This document shows, one piece after another, positions 37,723-46,547 of a stretch of DNA of 54,688 nt. The stretch's first letter is position 1; each line of letters starts with the position of its first letter. This DNA is from Rhizobium metallidurans. GTDB taxonomy: Bacteria > Pseudomonadota > Alphaproteobacteria > Rhizobiales > Rhizobiaceae. The notes beneath the pieces were generated by a model. It made no database searches, was not told where the DNA came from, and worked only from the letters and a program-made list of their open reading frames with translations. The translations under genes and the position numbers were made by a program. The stretch covers positions 1 to 54,688 of the forward strand of contig NZ_JACIDW010000023.1 in assembly GCF_014196505.1 (NCBI RefSeq), in the 5' to 3' direction.

Positions 37723-37992
37723 CTCTCTCTCCCTAAGTTAATAAATGCGCGGGCGACTCCTCGCCCACCCCGAACTGTGGCGGGTTTCGTATTGGATAAT
37801 ACTTCAGATAGCGAGAAACGAAGTAGGTCTCCTCCACGCTCTCACACGTGTTGAGTGCCAACCAGCACACGGCGGCAAACTGGTATGGATTCCTATAACT
37901 GTCAAATAGAATAACTGGCAAAAGGCATAACAAATTTGGTATATCGTTAAAAAGTATTACTTTTGATGGAGAGCAGTGGGGAGGCTGCAACC
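37723..37992. promoter_or_regulatory. Divergent chvE/gbpR control region
   Basis: This 270-base AT-richer region separates chvE and gbpR. Two direct copies of ataactg lie at 37895-37901 and 37911-37917, one and a half helical turns apart, and a TTGACA on the minus strand overlaps them (ttgac reading at about 37900-37905). A TATTAT at 37801-37796 (minus) could be the chvE -10 box, leaving a leader of about 70 bases. GbpR, like other LysR proteins, is expected to bind here. Confidence 0.5.
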
Positions 37993-38997
37993 ATGTCGAG
38001 CAATTCAGGGCATGTGGCATTAGAAAACGTGGATATACAGACGGACATTTTTGGGGATGACGGCCTTCTGCGGGCGGGCCTCAAGCTGAATCACCTGCGC
38101 ATGCTCGTCGCAATCGAAGATAGCGGGCAGATTTCGGCCGCCGCCGAGGCTCTTAACATTTCGCAGCCCGCCGCGTCGCGAATGCTGTCGGAAATGGAGA
38201 CGATCGTTAAGACAGCCCTCTATGAGCGCGTCGCCCGCGGCGTGGTGCTCACCACCTTCGGCGAGGCACTCGCAAGACGTGCGCGCAAGATCATGCTGGA
38301 ACTCAGGGAGGCAAACCGCGAGATCGCGGAGCTGAAATCCGGCAAGGGCGGATCGGTCTTCATCGGCGCGGTGACGGCGCCCGCCATGAGCCTCGTCGTA
38401 CCCGCAATCAAGGAAATCCGCACGGCGCTTCCCGGCATCGAGGTCACCATCCAGGTCGAGACCAGCAACGTGCTGGCCCGCGAGCTTCTGGCCGCCCGCC
38501 ACGACTTCGTCATCAGCCGTATCCCCGACGACCTCAACCCCAGGCTCTTCGAGGTTCAGGAGATCGGCGTCGAGCGCGCCTGCCTGATCGTGCGCAGCGG
38601 CCATCCGCTCCTTCAGAAGGGCGTGGCCAGCCTGACCGACCTGACGGGTTACGACTGGGTCTTCCAGCCGCCCGGCACGTTGCTGCGGCGCACGATCGAG
38701 GATCTCTTCCTGTCGCGCGGCGTCGCCGTGCCCGACAATGTCGTCAACACCTCGTCGCTGCTGCTCACCTGCGCCATCATCTGCGAGACGAACGCCATCG
38801 CTCCGATTGCCGTCGACGTCGCCAACTTCCTGGCGACGCAGCGCTCGCGCGCCTCCGATGTCCGGATATTGCCGATCGATTTCGAGATCAACGTCAGGCC
38901 CTACAGCCTGATCACCGCGAGGGAGCGCGCCTTGCCCCCCAGTGCCCGGATGCTCTACGACCTGGTGCTGGCCGAGAGCAGGAAAGCCGGCGCCTGA
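37993..38997 (+). CDS. gbpR: LysR-type regulator GbpR
   Basis: 334 residues from the ATG at 37993, which has ggggaggc at ideal spacing; ATG/TTG codons at 37963-37966 lack a ribosome site. GbpR activates chvE in response to sugars in Agrobacterium. The helix-turn-helix is LNHLRMLVAIEDSGQISAAA and LNISQPAASRMLSEME. The effector domain follows from residue ~110 (VFIGAVTAPAMSLVVPAI). Divergent position beside chvE is the conserved arrangement. A leader of about 30 residues before the HTH is longer than in most LysR proteins but typical for GbpR. Confidence 0.92.
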   Translation: MSSNSGHVALENVDIQTDIFGDDGLLRAGLKLNHLRMLVAIEDSGQISAAAEALNISQPAASRMLSEMETIVKTALYERVARGVVLTTFGEALARRARKIMLELREANREIAELKSGKGGSVFIGAVTAPAMSLVVPAIKEIRTALPGIEVTIQVETSNVLARELLAARHDFVISRIPDDLNPRLFEVQEIGVERACLIVRSGHPLLQKGVASLTDLTGYDWVFQPPGTLLRRTIEDLFLSRGVAVPDNVVNTSSLLLTCAIICETNAIAPIAVDVANFLATQRSRASDVRILPIDFEINVRPYSLITARERALPPSARMLYDLVLAESRKAGA

Positions 38998-39098
38998 TCG
39001 CTGGCGGCTGCCCCTCGCCGCCAGCCTGACCAATGAGGCCTCGCAAGCCCCGCGCCATGTTGGTCGCATCATATGCCCTTTCGCGCAAGGGAGGCTTC

Positions 39099-39626
39099 AT
39101 GCTGTTCGGACAATCGGTGTTCCAGTCGGTCCTCGATCGCCTGAAGGAAGAGGATGGCGACACCGCCGACGAAGCCGTTTCCGTCTCGCACCGCGTGCCG
39201 GGCTTCACGACCGGCCTTGCCTTCGACGTCATGCAGGGCGTGTCCGCCCCGTCGGCGCGGCCAGGCCAGGCCTATTTCGACAATCTGGAATTCGAAACCT
39301 TCCACGAGACGACCGTCGACACGCCGCCGCCCGAGCGACCACCCGAGCAAGTCGCCGCCCCGGTCCCCGAAATCGAGCCGGAGCCGGAGCCGGTCATGCC
39401 GCCGCATCTCGCCCGCACCGCGCTATCGGACATCGCCGGGGAACTCGCCATTTCGGCGCAGGACAGCATCCAGGGCCTGAGCGACAAGCGGCGGAGCTTC
39501 GCCAAGACGAATCACCCCGATCGCGTCCACCCGCTTTTTCGCGACAACGCCACCAAGCGCATGACGATCGCCAATCTCCTGATCGACGAAGCGATCCGTC
39601 GCAAGACGCGAAGCGCCAGACGCTGA
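39099..39626 (+). CDS. Protein with a C-terminal J-domain-like HPD segment
   Basis: 175 residues; the ATG at 39099 has gggagg ahead. The middle (about 80-110) is a Pro/Glu-rich linker (PPPERPPEQVAAPVPEIEPE). The C-terminus contains RRSFAKTNHPDRVHPLF then ATKRMTIANLLIDEAIRR, matching helix II, the HPD loop and helix III of DnaJ co-chaperone domains. If real, it would stimulate an Hsp70 ATPase; the J domain sits at the C-terminus and lacks an obvious helix I. No other domain is recognised. Confidence 0.65.
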   Translation: MLFGQSVFQSVLDRLKEEDGDTADEAVSVSHRVPGFTTGLAFDVMQGVSAPSARPGQAYFDNLEFETFHETTVDTPPPERPPEQVAAPVPEIEPEPEPVMPPHLARTALSDIAGELAISAQDSIQGLSDKRRSFAKTNHPDRVHPLFRDNATKRMTIANLLIDEAIRRKTRSARR

Positions 39627-39875
39627 TTACGCGTCGTTCTCGCGATCGTCCCGCGTCGCCACGGGCTCTGGCGCCTTTTCCGCGGCAGGGTCCGGCGCCT
39701 TGTAGCGCCACAGGAGCATGTAGGCCGCATAGACGCCGGCGCCGGCCGCCAGAACCGCCCAGAACGGATCGCCCCATATGGCCTCGATCCCTGTCCAGCT
39801 AAGGCAGACCACGACGATGAGAACGCGCACCCACAAAGCGCGGTAGGCCGGGTGGCTTGGATCGATCAGTTGCAT
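39627..39875 (-). CDS. Small two-helix membrane protein
   Basis: 82 residues. Two hydrophobic helices, VRVLIVVVCLSWTGIEAIW and FWAVLAAGAGVYAAYMLLW, are followed by a charged tail ending ATRDDRENDA. No family assigned. It abuts the stop of the J-domain-like gene tail to tail. The region 39876-40042 upstream holds the promoters of this gene and of idhA and nothing else I can see. Confidence 0.65.
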   Translation of the reverse strand: MQLIDPSHPAYRALWVRVLIVVVCLSWTGIEAIWGDPFWAVLAAGAGVYAAYMLLWRYKAPDPAAEKAPEPVATRDDRENDA

Positions 39876-40042
39876 CTCATTCCCACATATAAATTGTTAC
39901 ACGTCTTTAAGATGGTTTCTTCAAATGTGAAAGAGCCGCGGACTTGACGAAACGGTGATAAGATGGAATGAAAATTCCACAATGAGATAAATTCGGTCCA
40001 TTCATTCCGCATCCGGGCGAGCCGAATTCAAGGGAGGAAATC

Positions 40043-41035
40043 ATGACAGTCAGATTTGGTCTTCTTGGTGCCGGTCGTATCGGCAAGGTTCACGCCAAGG
40101 CGGTCAGCGCCAATGCCAATGCAAGGCTGGTTGCCGTCGCCGACGCCTTTCCCGAAGCCGCCAACGCCATCGCATCGGCCTATGGCTGCGACGTGCGCAC
40201 CATCGAGGCGATCGAAGCCGCCAGCGATATCGACGCCGTCGTCATCTGCACGCCGACCGACACCCATGCCGACCTGATCGAGCGCTTCGCCCGATCAGGC
40301 AAGGCGATCTTCTGCGAGAAGCCCGTCGATCTCTCCGTCGAGCGCGTCAAGGCCTGCATCAAGGTGGTGGAAGAGACCAGGGGCAAGCTGATGGTCGGCT
40401 TCAACCGCCGCTTCGACCCGCACTTCATGGCCGTGCGCGGCGCGATCGACGACGGCCGCATCGGCGACGTCGAGATGGTGACGATCACCTCGCGCGATCC
40501 GGGCGCCCCGCCTGTCGACTACATCAAGCGTTCCGGCGGCATCTTCCGCGACATGACGATCCACGATTTCGACATGGCCCGCTTCCTGCTCGGCGAAGAG
40601 CCGGTCGCAGTCACGGCAACGGCCGCCGTCCTCGTCGACAAGGCGATCGGCGAAGCGGGCGATTACGACAGCGTCTCGGTCATCCTGCAGACCAGGTCGG
40701 GCAAGCAGGCGATCATTTCCAACTCCCGCCGCGCCACCTACGGCTACGACCAGCGCATCGAGGTGCACGGCTCCAAGGGCATGGTCTCGGCCGAAAACCA
40801 GCGCGCCGTGTCGATCGAAGTCGCTAATGGCGAAGGCTACACCCGCCCGCCGCTGCACGATTTCTTCATGACCCGCTACACCGAAGCCTACGCCAACGAG
40901 ATCGCGAGCTTCATCGCCGCCATCGAAAAGGGCGCCAAGATCGCCCCCTCGGGCGCCGATGGCCTCGCCGCCCTCGTGCTCGCCGACGCGGCCGTCCAGT
41001 CCGTCAAGGAAGGCAAGCTGATCAAGATCGGCTGA
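40043..41035 (+). CDS. idhA: myo-Inositol 2-dehydrogenase
   Basis: 330 residues, as in Sinorhizobium IdhA. It oxidises myo-inositol to 2-keto-myo-inositol with NAD+, the first step of inositol catabolism and important for nodulation competitiveness in rhizobia. The Rossmann motif is FGLLGAGRIGKVHAKA. Catalytic residues appear in FCEKPVDLS (Lys) and FRDMTIHDFDMARF (Asp and His). The start has ggaggaaatc upstream. Other iol genes are not nearby. A terminator follows. Confidence 0.94.
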   Translation: MTVRFGLLGAGRIGKVHAKAVSANANARLVAVADAFPEAANAIASAYGCDVRTIEAIEAASDIDAVVICTPTDTHADLIERFARSGKAIFCEKPVDLSVERVKACIKVVEETRGKLMVGFNRRFDPHFMAVRGAIDDGRIGDVEMVTITSRDPGAPPVDYIKRSGGIFRDMTIHDFDMARFLLGEEPVAVTATAAVLVDKAIGEAGDYDSVSVILQTRSGKQAIISNSRRATYGYDQRIEVHGSKGMVSAENQRAVSIEVANGEGYTRPPLHDFFMTRYTEAYANEIASFIAAIEKGAKIAPSGADGLAALVLADAAVQSVKEGKLIKIG

Positions 41036-41067
41036 CGGTTTTCTCCCGACCGAAAGCCGCGCAGGAG

Positions 41068-41091
41068 ATGGCCGGGGCCCGACCCGGCCAT
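41068..41091 (+). terminator. Intrinsic terminator after idhA
   Basis: Arms atggccggg (41068-41076) and cccggccat (41083-41091) enclose a six-base loop and are followed by ttctcgttttcg. It lies about 35 bases after the idhA stop. The remaining ~250 bases up to the acyltransferase hold no visible gene. Confidence 0.85.
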
Positions 41092-41341
41092 TTCTCGTTT
41101 TCGCCTCCGGCAACATCGCCGCTGCGACACCAACTCTCTGAATTCGCCTGTAACATTTGCCTGCTTCGATCACAAAGCGGTCCTTGCCACGAACCGCGCA
41201 AGTGCGTTGGCGCGTTTGCTTATTAGCGGATTTTCCGCACGTCTGACGTGTGTTACAACGCTCGCAGTATCTGAATCACCATTGGATTACCTCAATTTTC
41301 GCGCCATTCATGGCACCTTCGACGAACCGGGTGATCAATAG

Positions 41342-42487
41342 ATGGCGGATATTTCGGGCGCTTCCGGGCGAATTGGCAGTCTCGATGGCTTGCGCGGCAT
41401 CGCCGCGTTATGGGTGCTGGTCGGCCACGCAATGCTGCTGACCGGCTGGCGTGTGCCGCTGATCGGCGACCCCGATCTCGGTGTCGATCTCTTCATCATG
41501 CTCTCCGGCTTTCTGATGGTGTTTCACTATCAGCTGCGCCAGGAGAAGGAGCCCTGGACGGAGATCTCGACATGGTCGAATTTCTGGACGCGCCGGTTCT
41601 TTCGCATCGCCCCGCTCTATTACGTGATGCTGGCGATCGCCATCGCGCTCGGCCCCGTCATCTTCGACAGTCGCATGGTGATCGACCGATTCCTCCAGGT
41701 CACGCCGCAGCTGCCCGAGCGCTACCTCGACGGCAGCTTCGAGAATGTGATGATGCATGTGAGCTTCCTGTTCGGCCTGTCGCCGGCACACGCCTTCCGA
41801 ACACCGCTGCCGGACTGGAGCATCAGCCTGGAAATGCAGTTCTATGCCGTTCTGCCGTTCCTGATGCTCTTCATCCACAGGCTGGGATGGCTGCGCGGCA
41901 GCATCGGCATCGTCGCGGCAGGCGTCGCGATCTCGATCGGGCTGCGCCTTGCCGGCATCAATTTCCCGATGCCGTCCTTCCTGCCGCTGAAGATGCACGT
42001 CTTCATCGCCGGCATGCTGCTTGCCGGCGCGCTCAATGTTTCGAGCAGGAGAGCCTTCGTCCACTTCCTCCTGGCGGTGGTCTTCGTGGCCCTGCCGATC
42101 GGCGGCGGCATGACGGTGCCGCGCGAGGTCGTGCGGGTCGGGCTGGTCGTCGCCTTCTTCGCGCTGATCTTCCACGCGCACCTGCCGCGCCTGCTGGCAA
42201 GGCCGCTCAACCGGATTTCCGATTTCATGGGCAATCGCTTCTTCCACAAGCTCAGCGAACTCTCCTTCGGCGCTTATCTTCTCCACCTGCTGATCATGCA
42301 GCCGGTCATCGCCTACCTCATCAAGACCTTTGGCAACGATATCAGCGACTTCCAGAGATTTCTGCTCTCACTCGCCATCACCGTGCCGATCGTCTACGCG
42401 CTGTCGGCGATAGGCCACAGATGCATCGAGATGCAGGGACAGAAGATCGGCAAGATGCTCACCCGGCGCCGGGCGACCGCGGCTTAG
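41342..42487 (+). CDS. Acyltransferase-3 family membrane protein
   Basis: 381 residues. The OafA/YrhL-type integral-membrane acyltransferase is shown by IGSLDGLRGIAALWVLVGHA (catalytic-site His near residue 28), FIMLSGFLMVFHYQ, WTRRFFRIAPLYYV and about ten hydrophobic helices. Such enzymes add acetyl, succinyl or similar groups to polysaccharides, lipids or antibiotics; the target here is unknown, possibly surface polysaccharide. It overlaps the convergent ROK gene by a few bases, sharing stop sequence ttag. Confidence 0.87.
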   Translation: MADISGASGRIGSLDGLRGIAALWVLVGHAMLLTGWRVPLIGDPDLGVDLFIMLSGFLMVFHYQLRQEKEPWTEISTWSNFWTRRFFRIAPLYYVMLAIAIALGPVIFDSRMVIDRFLQVTPQLPERYLDGSFENVMMHVSFLFGLSPAHAFRTPLPDWSISLEMQFYAVLPFLMLFIHRLGWLRGSIGIVAAGVAISIGLRLAGINFPMPSFLPLKMHVFIAGMLLAGALNVSSRRAFVHFLLAVVFVALPIGGGMTVPREVVRVGLVVAFFALIFHAHLPRLLARPLNRISDFMGNRFFHKLSELSFGAYLLHLLIMQPVIAYLIKTFGNDISDFQRFLLSLAITVPIVYALSAIGHRCIEMQGQKIGKMLTRRRATAA

Positions 42488-43701
42488 ATGTGGAACCCGG
42501 CCTGGACGATATCGCCGTCGATGACCGACAGCGCGCGGTTCAGGTGACCCTCGAAAACCAAAAGCGGCTCGTCGAACACGACGCGCAGCTCGGGCATGCC
42601 CTGCATCCTGACCATGTGCGACTGGGCAAGCCCCTCCTCGATGCCGGGCCTGAGCAGATCGTAATAGCGGGTGCCGGGCCCGGTGATCGCGACCGGCATC
42701 CTCTCGGTGAGGCTGAGAAGCCGCGACAGCCCGTTGCCGAGTGCCACGCCCGCCTGCCGGAAGGCGAAGGCCGACATCCGGTGACCCTGGCGCGCCCGCG
42801 CCGCGATCTTGTCCAGCTCGCCAACGGGCACGAACTTCGCCGGGATCGTATCGTCGGGCACCTCGAAGGCCATGCGCAGGATCGCGTAGAACCCGGCATA
42901 GGCTTCGATGCACCCCCTGCTCCCGCACCGGCAAAGCCCGCCATTGGCCACATGCAGCATGTGCCCGAAATTCGGCGCCGAGATCTCCCGCTCCGCCGGC
43001 CCCGCGTTGCGGACGATCCCGAGCCCGATGCTATGCCCGAGCGACAGCGCCGCCAGCGACCGCAGCCCATCCGGATTGCCCGCATCCTCGCGCGCGCCAA
43101 GCGCCGCTGCGACCAGCAGCGTCTCGTTGTCGAGGATGATCTTCGCCTGCCATGAGGCCCTCAGCGCAGCCTCGAAATCGATCCGCTCGCTGCCGAAGAT
43201 CGGTGACCACAGGAGCACGGCATCGTCGGAGCTCACCAGCCCCTTGCTGCTGAGCGAGATCAGCTTGATCTTGGTCCGCGACAGGCGCGAGCGCGATAGC
43301 AGCCGCTCCAGCCCCTCGCCGACAGCATCCGCGAATCGTGCCGCGCCATGAGGGTCGTGCGATCGCTCCTCGCTGAACCGGTCGATCAGCGTGCCGGCGT
43401 AATCCACCAGGGAATATTGTACGCCATCGGACGAGATGATGACGACGATCAGATAGCCGCAGTCGCGCCGCGGGCGAAACTGCACGCGCGGCCGCCCCCT
43501 GCCGCTCGCCGCCTGCTGCTCGGATTTCTCAATCACCTCCCCCTTCTCCAGATCGGCCGTGATCGCCGAAATCGTGGCGGAGGAAAGTCCGGTGAAATCA
43601 GATATTTCGGTATGGGAAAGCGCGCCGTGGCGCCTCAACGCGGCAAGCACCAGCACGCTGTTGCGCTGTCGCACCAGTTCCGTGCTCGATCTGGTCAGCA
43701 T
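42484..43701 (-). CDS. ROK-family transcriptional regulator, probable XylR-type
   Basis: 405 residues from the ATG at 43701. A winged helix-turn-helix (VLAALRRHGALSHTEISDFTGLSSATIS) precedes a ROK sugar-kinase-like domain with the zinc motif LCRCGSRGCIEAYAG. ROK repressors release DNA when they bind a sugar. It is divergent from xylFHG, whose promoter contains a palindrome, so it is most likely the repressor of that operon. The usual ATP-binding glycines of a true kinase are not obvious. A longer frame extends to 43821 but overlaps the promoter. Confidence 0.88.
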   Translation of the reverse strand: MLTRSSTELVRQRNSVLVLAALRRHGALSHTEISDFTGLSSATISAITADLEKGEVIEKSEQQAASGRGRPRVQFRPRRDCGYLIVVIISSDGVQYSLVDYAGTLIDRFSEERSHDPHGAARFADAVGEGLERLLSRSRLSRTKIKLISLSSKGLVSSDDAVLLWSPIFGSERIDFEAALRASWQAKIILDNETLLVAAALGAREDAGNPDGLRSLAALSLGHSIGLGIVRNAGPAEREISAPNFGHMLHVANGGLCRCGSRGCIEAYAGFYAILRMAFEVPDDTIPAKFVPVGELDKIAARARQGHRMSAFAFRQAGVALGNGLSRLLSLTERMPVAITGPGTRYYDLLRPGIEEGLAQSHMVRMQGMPELRVVFDEPLLVFEGHLNRALSVIDGDIVQAGFHI

Positions 43702-43795
43702 GAAGGCCGCCCTATTCCCGCGTGCATTCCACCCCTCGTTCACACCGCATCTCCAACAACCTCCACGTGAGAGATCATTCACCGGTAGTGCGGTG

Positions 43796-43844
43796 TTGAC
43801 AGTTGAAAAAATCTCTGACACTTAATTTCTCGACTGTCGAGAAA
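43796..43844 (+). promoter_or_regulatory. xylF promoter with palindromic operator
   Basis: A consensus -35 box ttgaca lies at 43796-43801 and a weak -10 (cttaat, 43821-43826) some 19 bases on. Overlapping and just after it is tttctcga-ctg-tcgagaaa (43826-43844), perfect 8-base arms. A repressor there would block transcription of xylF about 85 bases upstream of its start. The adjacent ROK protein is the obvious ligand. Confidence 0.7.
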
Positions 43845-43930
43845 ATAATGAAAACCTTTCCCGACAGCACATCGCGGCGGCCGGAGGAACCACTGGCTGG
43901 GGCTGGCCGCATTCTATTCGGGAGGATATT

Positions 43931-44971
43931 ATGAAGCATGTTTTGAAGCTGATGGCAGGTGCTGCCATCCTCGTATCGGTGCATACCGCCGCAATGGCAG
44001 CCGACCTCGTGGTCGGCGTGTCGTGGTCGAACTTCCAGGAAGAACGTTGGAAGACCGACGAAGCCGCCATCAAGAAGGCACTCGAAGCCAAGGGCGCCAA
44101 GTACATCTCCGCCGACGCCCAGTCGTCCGCCGCAAAGCAGCTGACCGACGTTGAATCGCTGATCTCGCAGGGCGCCAACGCCCTCATCGTTCTCGCGCAG
44201 GATTCGGATGCGATCAGCCCGGCCATCGAAAAGGCCGCCGCTGAAGGCATTCCGGTTGTCGGCTACGACCGCCTGATCGAAAACCCGGCTGCCTTCTACA
44301 TCACCTTCGACAACAAGGAAGTCGGCCGCCTGCAGGCTGAAGGCGTGTTCAAGGTCAAGCCGGAAGGCAACTACGTCTTCATCAAGGGCTCGTCGTCCGA
44401 TCCGAACGCGGACTTCCTGTTCGCCGGCCAGATGGAAGTCCTGAAGGCTGCCGTCGACGCGGGCAAGATCAAGAACGTCGGCGAAGCCTACACCGACGGC
44501 TGGCTGCCGCAGAACGCTCAGCGCAACATGGAACAGTTCCTGACCGCCAACAACAACAAGGTCGACGCCGTTGTTGCTTCCAACGATGGCACGGCCGGCG
44601 GCGCGGTTGCTGCTCTCGACGCGCAGGGCATGGCAGGCACCGTTCCGGTCTCCGGCCAGGACGCCGACAAGGCGGCGCTCAACCGCATCGCGCTCGGTAC
44701 CCAGACGGTTTCCGTCTGGAAGGATAGCCGCGAACTCGGCAAGCGCGCCGCTGAAATCGCGCTCGACCTCGCCGGCGGCACGACCATGGACAAGATCGAA
44801 GGCGTCGCGTCCTTCGAAGGCGGTCCGAAGAAGGTGAAGATGCAGTCGATCTTCCTGAAGCCGCAGGCCATCACCAAGGACAACCTGAACGTCGTCATCG
44901 ACGCGGGCTGGATCACCAAGGCCGAAGCTTGCCAGGGCGTGAAGGCCGGCAGCGTCAAGGCTTGCGACTGA
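43931..44971 (+). CDS. xylF: D-xylose-binding periplasmic protein XylF
   Basis: 346 residues. Signal peptide KLMAGAAILVSVHTAAMA, mature start near ADLVVGVSW. Type I periplasmic-binding fold with sugar-contact regions WSNFQEERWKTDE, VVGYDRLI, VASNDGTAGG and VSGQDADKAA, the pattern of XylF. It delivers xylose to XylGH. The ATG has gggaggat upstream. First gene of xylFHG; an internal hairpin follows. Confidence 0.93.
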   Translation: MKHVLKLMAGAAILVSVHTAAMAADLVVGVSWSNFQEERWKTDEAAIKKALEAKGAKYISADAQSSAAKQLTDVESLISQGANALIVLAQDSDAISPAIEKAAAEGIPVVGYDRLIENPAAFYITFDNKEVGRLQAEGVFKVKPEGNYVFIKGSSSDPNADFLFAGQMEVLKAAVDAGKIKNVGEAYTDGWLPQNAQRNMEQFLTANNNKVDAVVASNDGTAGGAVAALDAQGMAGTVPVSGQDADKAALNRIALGTQTVSVWKDSRELGKRAAEIALDLAGGTTMDKIEGVASFEGGPKKVKMQSIFLKPQAITKDNLNVVIDAGWITKAEACQGVKAGSVKACD

Positions 44972-44994
44972 TCCTCGCCAGCTGAACCGACACA

Positions 44995-45026
44995 CCGGCG
45001 CCGTGGCGATCTCGCCGCGGCGCCGG
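44995..45026 (+). terminator. Long GC-rich hairpin between xylF and xylH
   Basis: Arms ccggcgccgtgg (44995-45006) and ccgcggcgccgg (45015-45026) pair over 12 bases (one G-U) around an eight-base loop. No T-tract follows, so it is more likely a 3' stabiliser and partial attenuator than a full terminator. It parallels the hairpin after chvE. Confidence 0.7.
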
Positions 45027-45223
45027 ATGCGGCTGGAGCCCCAATGAAGCGCTCCCCGCCTCGCAACGCACCGCGAACGCTTTGATTCCCTGCCGGACCA
45101 GTGCCGCCCCTTGCGCGGCCGCTTCGGAAGTCTCTCGGTGGTCGATTTGAAGAACAGGGCACCTCGGCAAGGGCTTTCGGGCGCCCGCGCCAGAGCCCAA
45201 ACAATGGGGGAAACGGCAAACCC

Positions 45224-46534
45224 ATGGCAAACATCACGCAATCCTCATCGAGCCATCCGCGCTCGGCGGAGGGTAACGCTTTCACGCGCTTCCTGCGCGC
45301 CACCGAGATCGACACGCGCCTGCTCGGCATGGTCGCGGCGCTGCTCGTCATCTGGATCGGCTTCCATCTCTACACCGGCGGGCTGTTTCTCACGCCGCGC
45401 AACCTCTGGAACCTCTCGGTCCAGACCACCGAGATCGCGGTTCTCGCGACCGGCATGGTTCTCGTCATCGTCACCCGCAACATCGATCTGTCGATCGGCT
45501 CGATGCTCGGCCTCGTCGCCATGATCATGGGCGTCATCCAGGCGAAGTTCCTGCCGCAATATCTCGGCTTCGACAATTCCTGGACCTGGCTGATCACGCT
45601 CGTCTGCGGCCTGATCGCCGGCACGCTGATCGGCCTCTTCCAGGGCGTCATCATCGCCTTCATGGGCGTCCCCTCGTTCATCGTCACGCTGGGCGGCTTC
45701 CTCGCCTGGCGCGGCCTTGCCTGGTACGTCACCTCAGGCCAGACGGTCGCCCCCCTCGACACCACCTTCCGCATCATGGGCGGCGGCGCCGAAGGCTCCG
45801 TCGGCGCCACCTGGAGCTGGATCATCGGGCTGGTCGCCTGCGTGCTGATCATCGTCGGCATCATCGGCTCGCGCCACCAGCGCAAGCGCTTCAACTTCCC
45901 GCGCCGGCCGCTCTGGGCCGAATACTTCCTGGCCGTCCTCGGCTGCGCCCTGGTGCTCGGCGCCATCTGGGTCTCGACCATCTATTACTGGCCGGTGGCG
46001 ATCGCCAGGAAATACGCGGACGCCAACGGCATCGCCTGGCCGGAAACGGGGCTCTTCATCTCCTACGGCATCGCCGTACCGGTCCTGATCGCCGTTCTCG
46101 TCGGCATTGTCATGACCTTCATCGCCACCCGCCTGCGCTTCGGCCGCTACGTCTTCGCGATCGGCGGCAACCCGGAAGCGGCCGAACTCGCCGGCATCAA
46201 GACCCGCTGGGTCGCGGTGCGCATCTTCGCGCTGATGGGCTTCCTGGCAGCCGTGGCCGCCGCGATCTCGACGGCCCGTCTCAACGCCGCCGCCAACTCG
46301 CAAGGGACGACCTACGAGCTCTACACCATCGCGGCGGCCGTTATCGGCGGCACGTCGCTTGCCGGCGGCACCGGCACGATCGCCGGCGCCATGCTCGGCG
46401 CGCTCGTCATGCAGTCGCTGCAGTCGGGCATGGGTCTCGCGAACGTCGATACCCCCATACAGAACGTCGTCGTGGGCGCGGTTCTCGTCGTGGCCGTCTG
46501 GCTCGACACCGTCTATCGCTCGCGGTCGAAGTAA
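45224..46534 (+). CDS. xylH: Xylose ABC transporter permease XylH
   Basis: 436 residues from the ATG at 45224 (ggggaaac upstream). Inner-membrane permease with ten or more helices, such as GMVAALLVIWIGFHLYTGG, EIAVLATGMVLVIVTRNIDL and the coupling-loop region IGGNPEAAELAGIKTRW. The extra central segment (SRHQRKRFNFPRRPLWAEYF) is typical of XylH compared with the ribose permease. It is separated from xylF by ~250 bases containing the hairpin. Starts further upstream lack support. Confidence 0.92.
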   Translation: MANITQSSSSHPRSAEGNAFTRFLRATEIDTRLLGMVAALLVIWIGFHLYTGGLFLTPRNLWNLSVQTTEIAVLATGMVLVIVTRNIDLSIGSMLGLVAMIMGVIQAKFLPQYLGFDNSWTWLITLVCGLIAGTLIGLFQGVIIAFMGVPSFIVTLGGFLAWRGLAWYVTSGQTVAPLDTTFRIMGGGAEGSVGATWSWIIGLVACVLIIVGIIGSRHQRKRFNFPRRPLWAEYFLAVLGCALVLGAIWVSTIYYWPVAIARKYADANGIAWPETGLFISYGIAVPVLIAVLVGIVMTFIATRLRFGRYVFAIGGNPEAAELAGIKTRWVAVRIFALMGFLAAVAAAISTARLNAAANSQGTTYELYTIAAAVIGGTSLAGGTGTIAGAMLGALVMQSLQSGMGLANVDTPIQNVVVGAVLVVAVWLDTVYRSRSK

Positions 46535-46547
46535 GAGGAGCCTGGAT

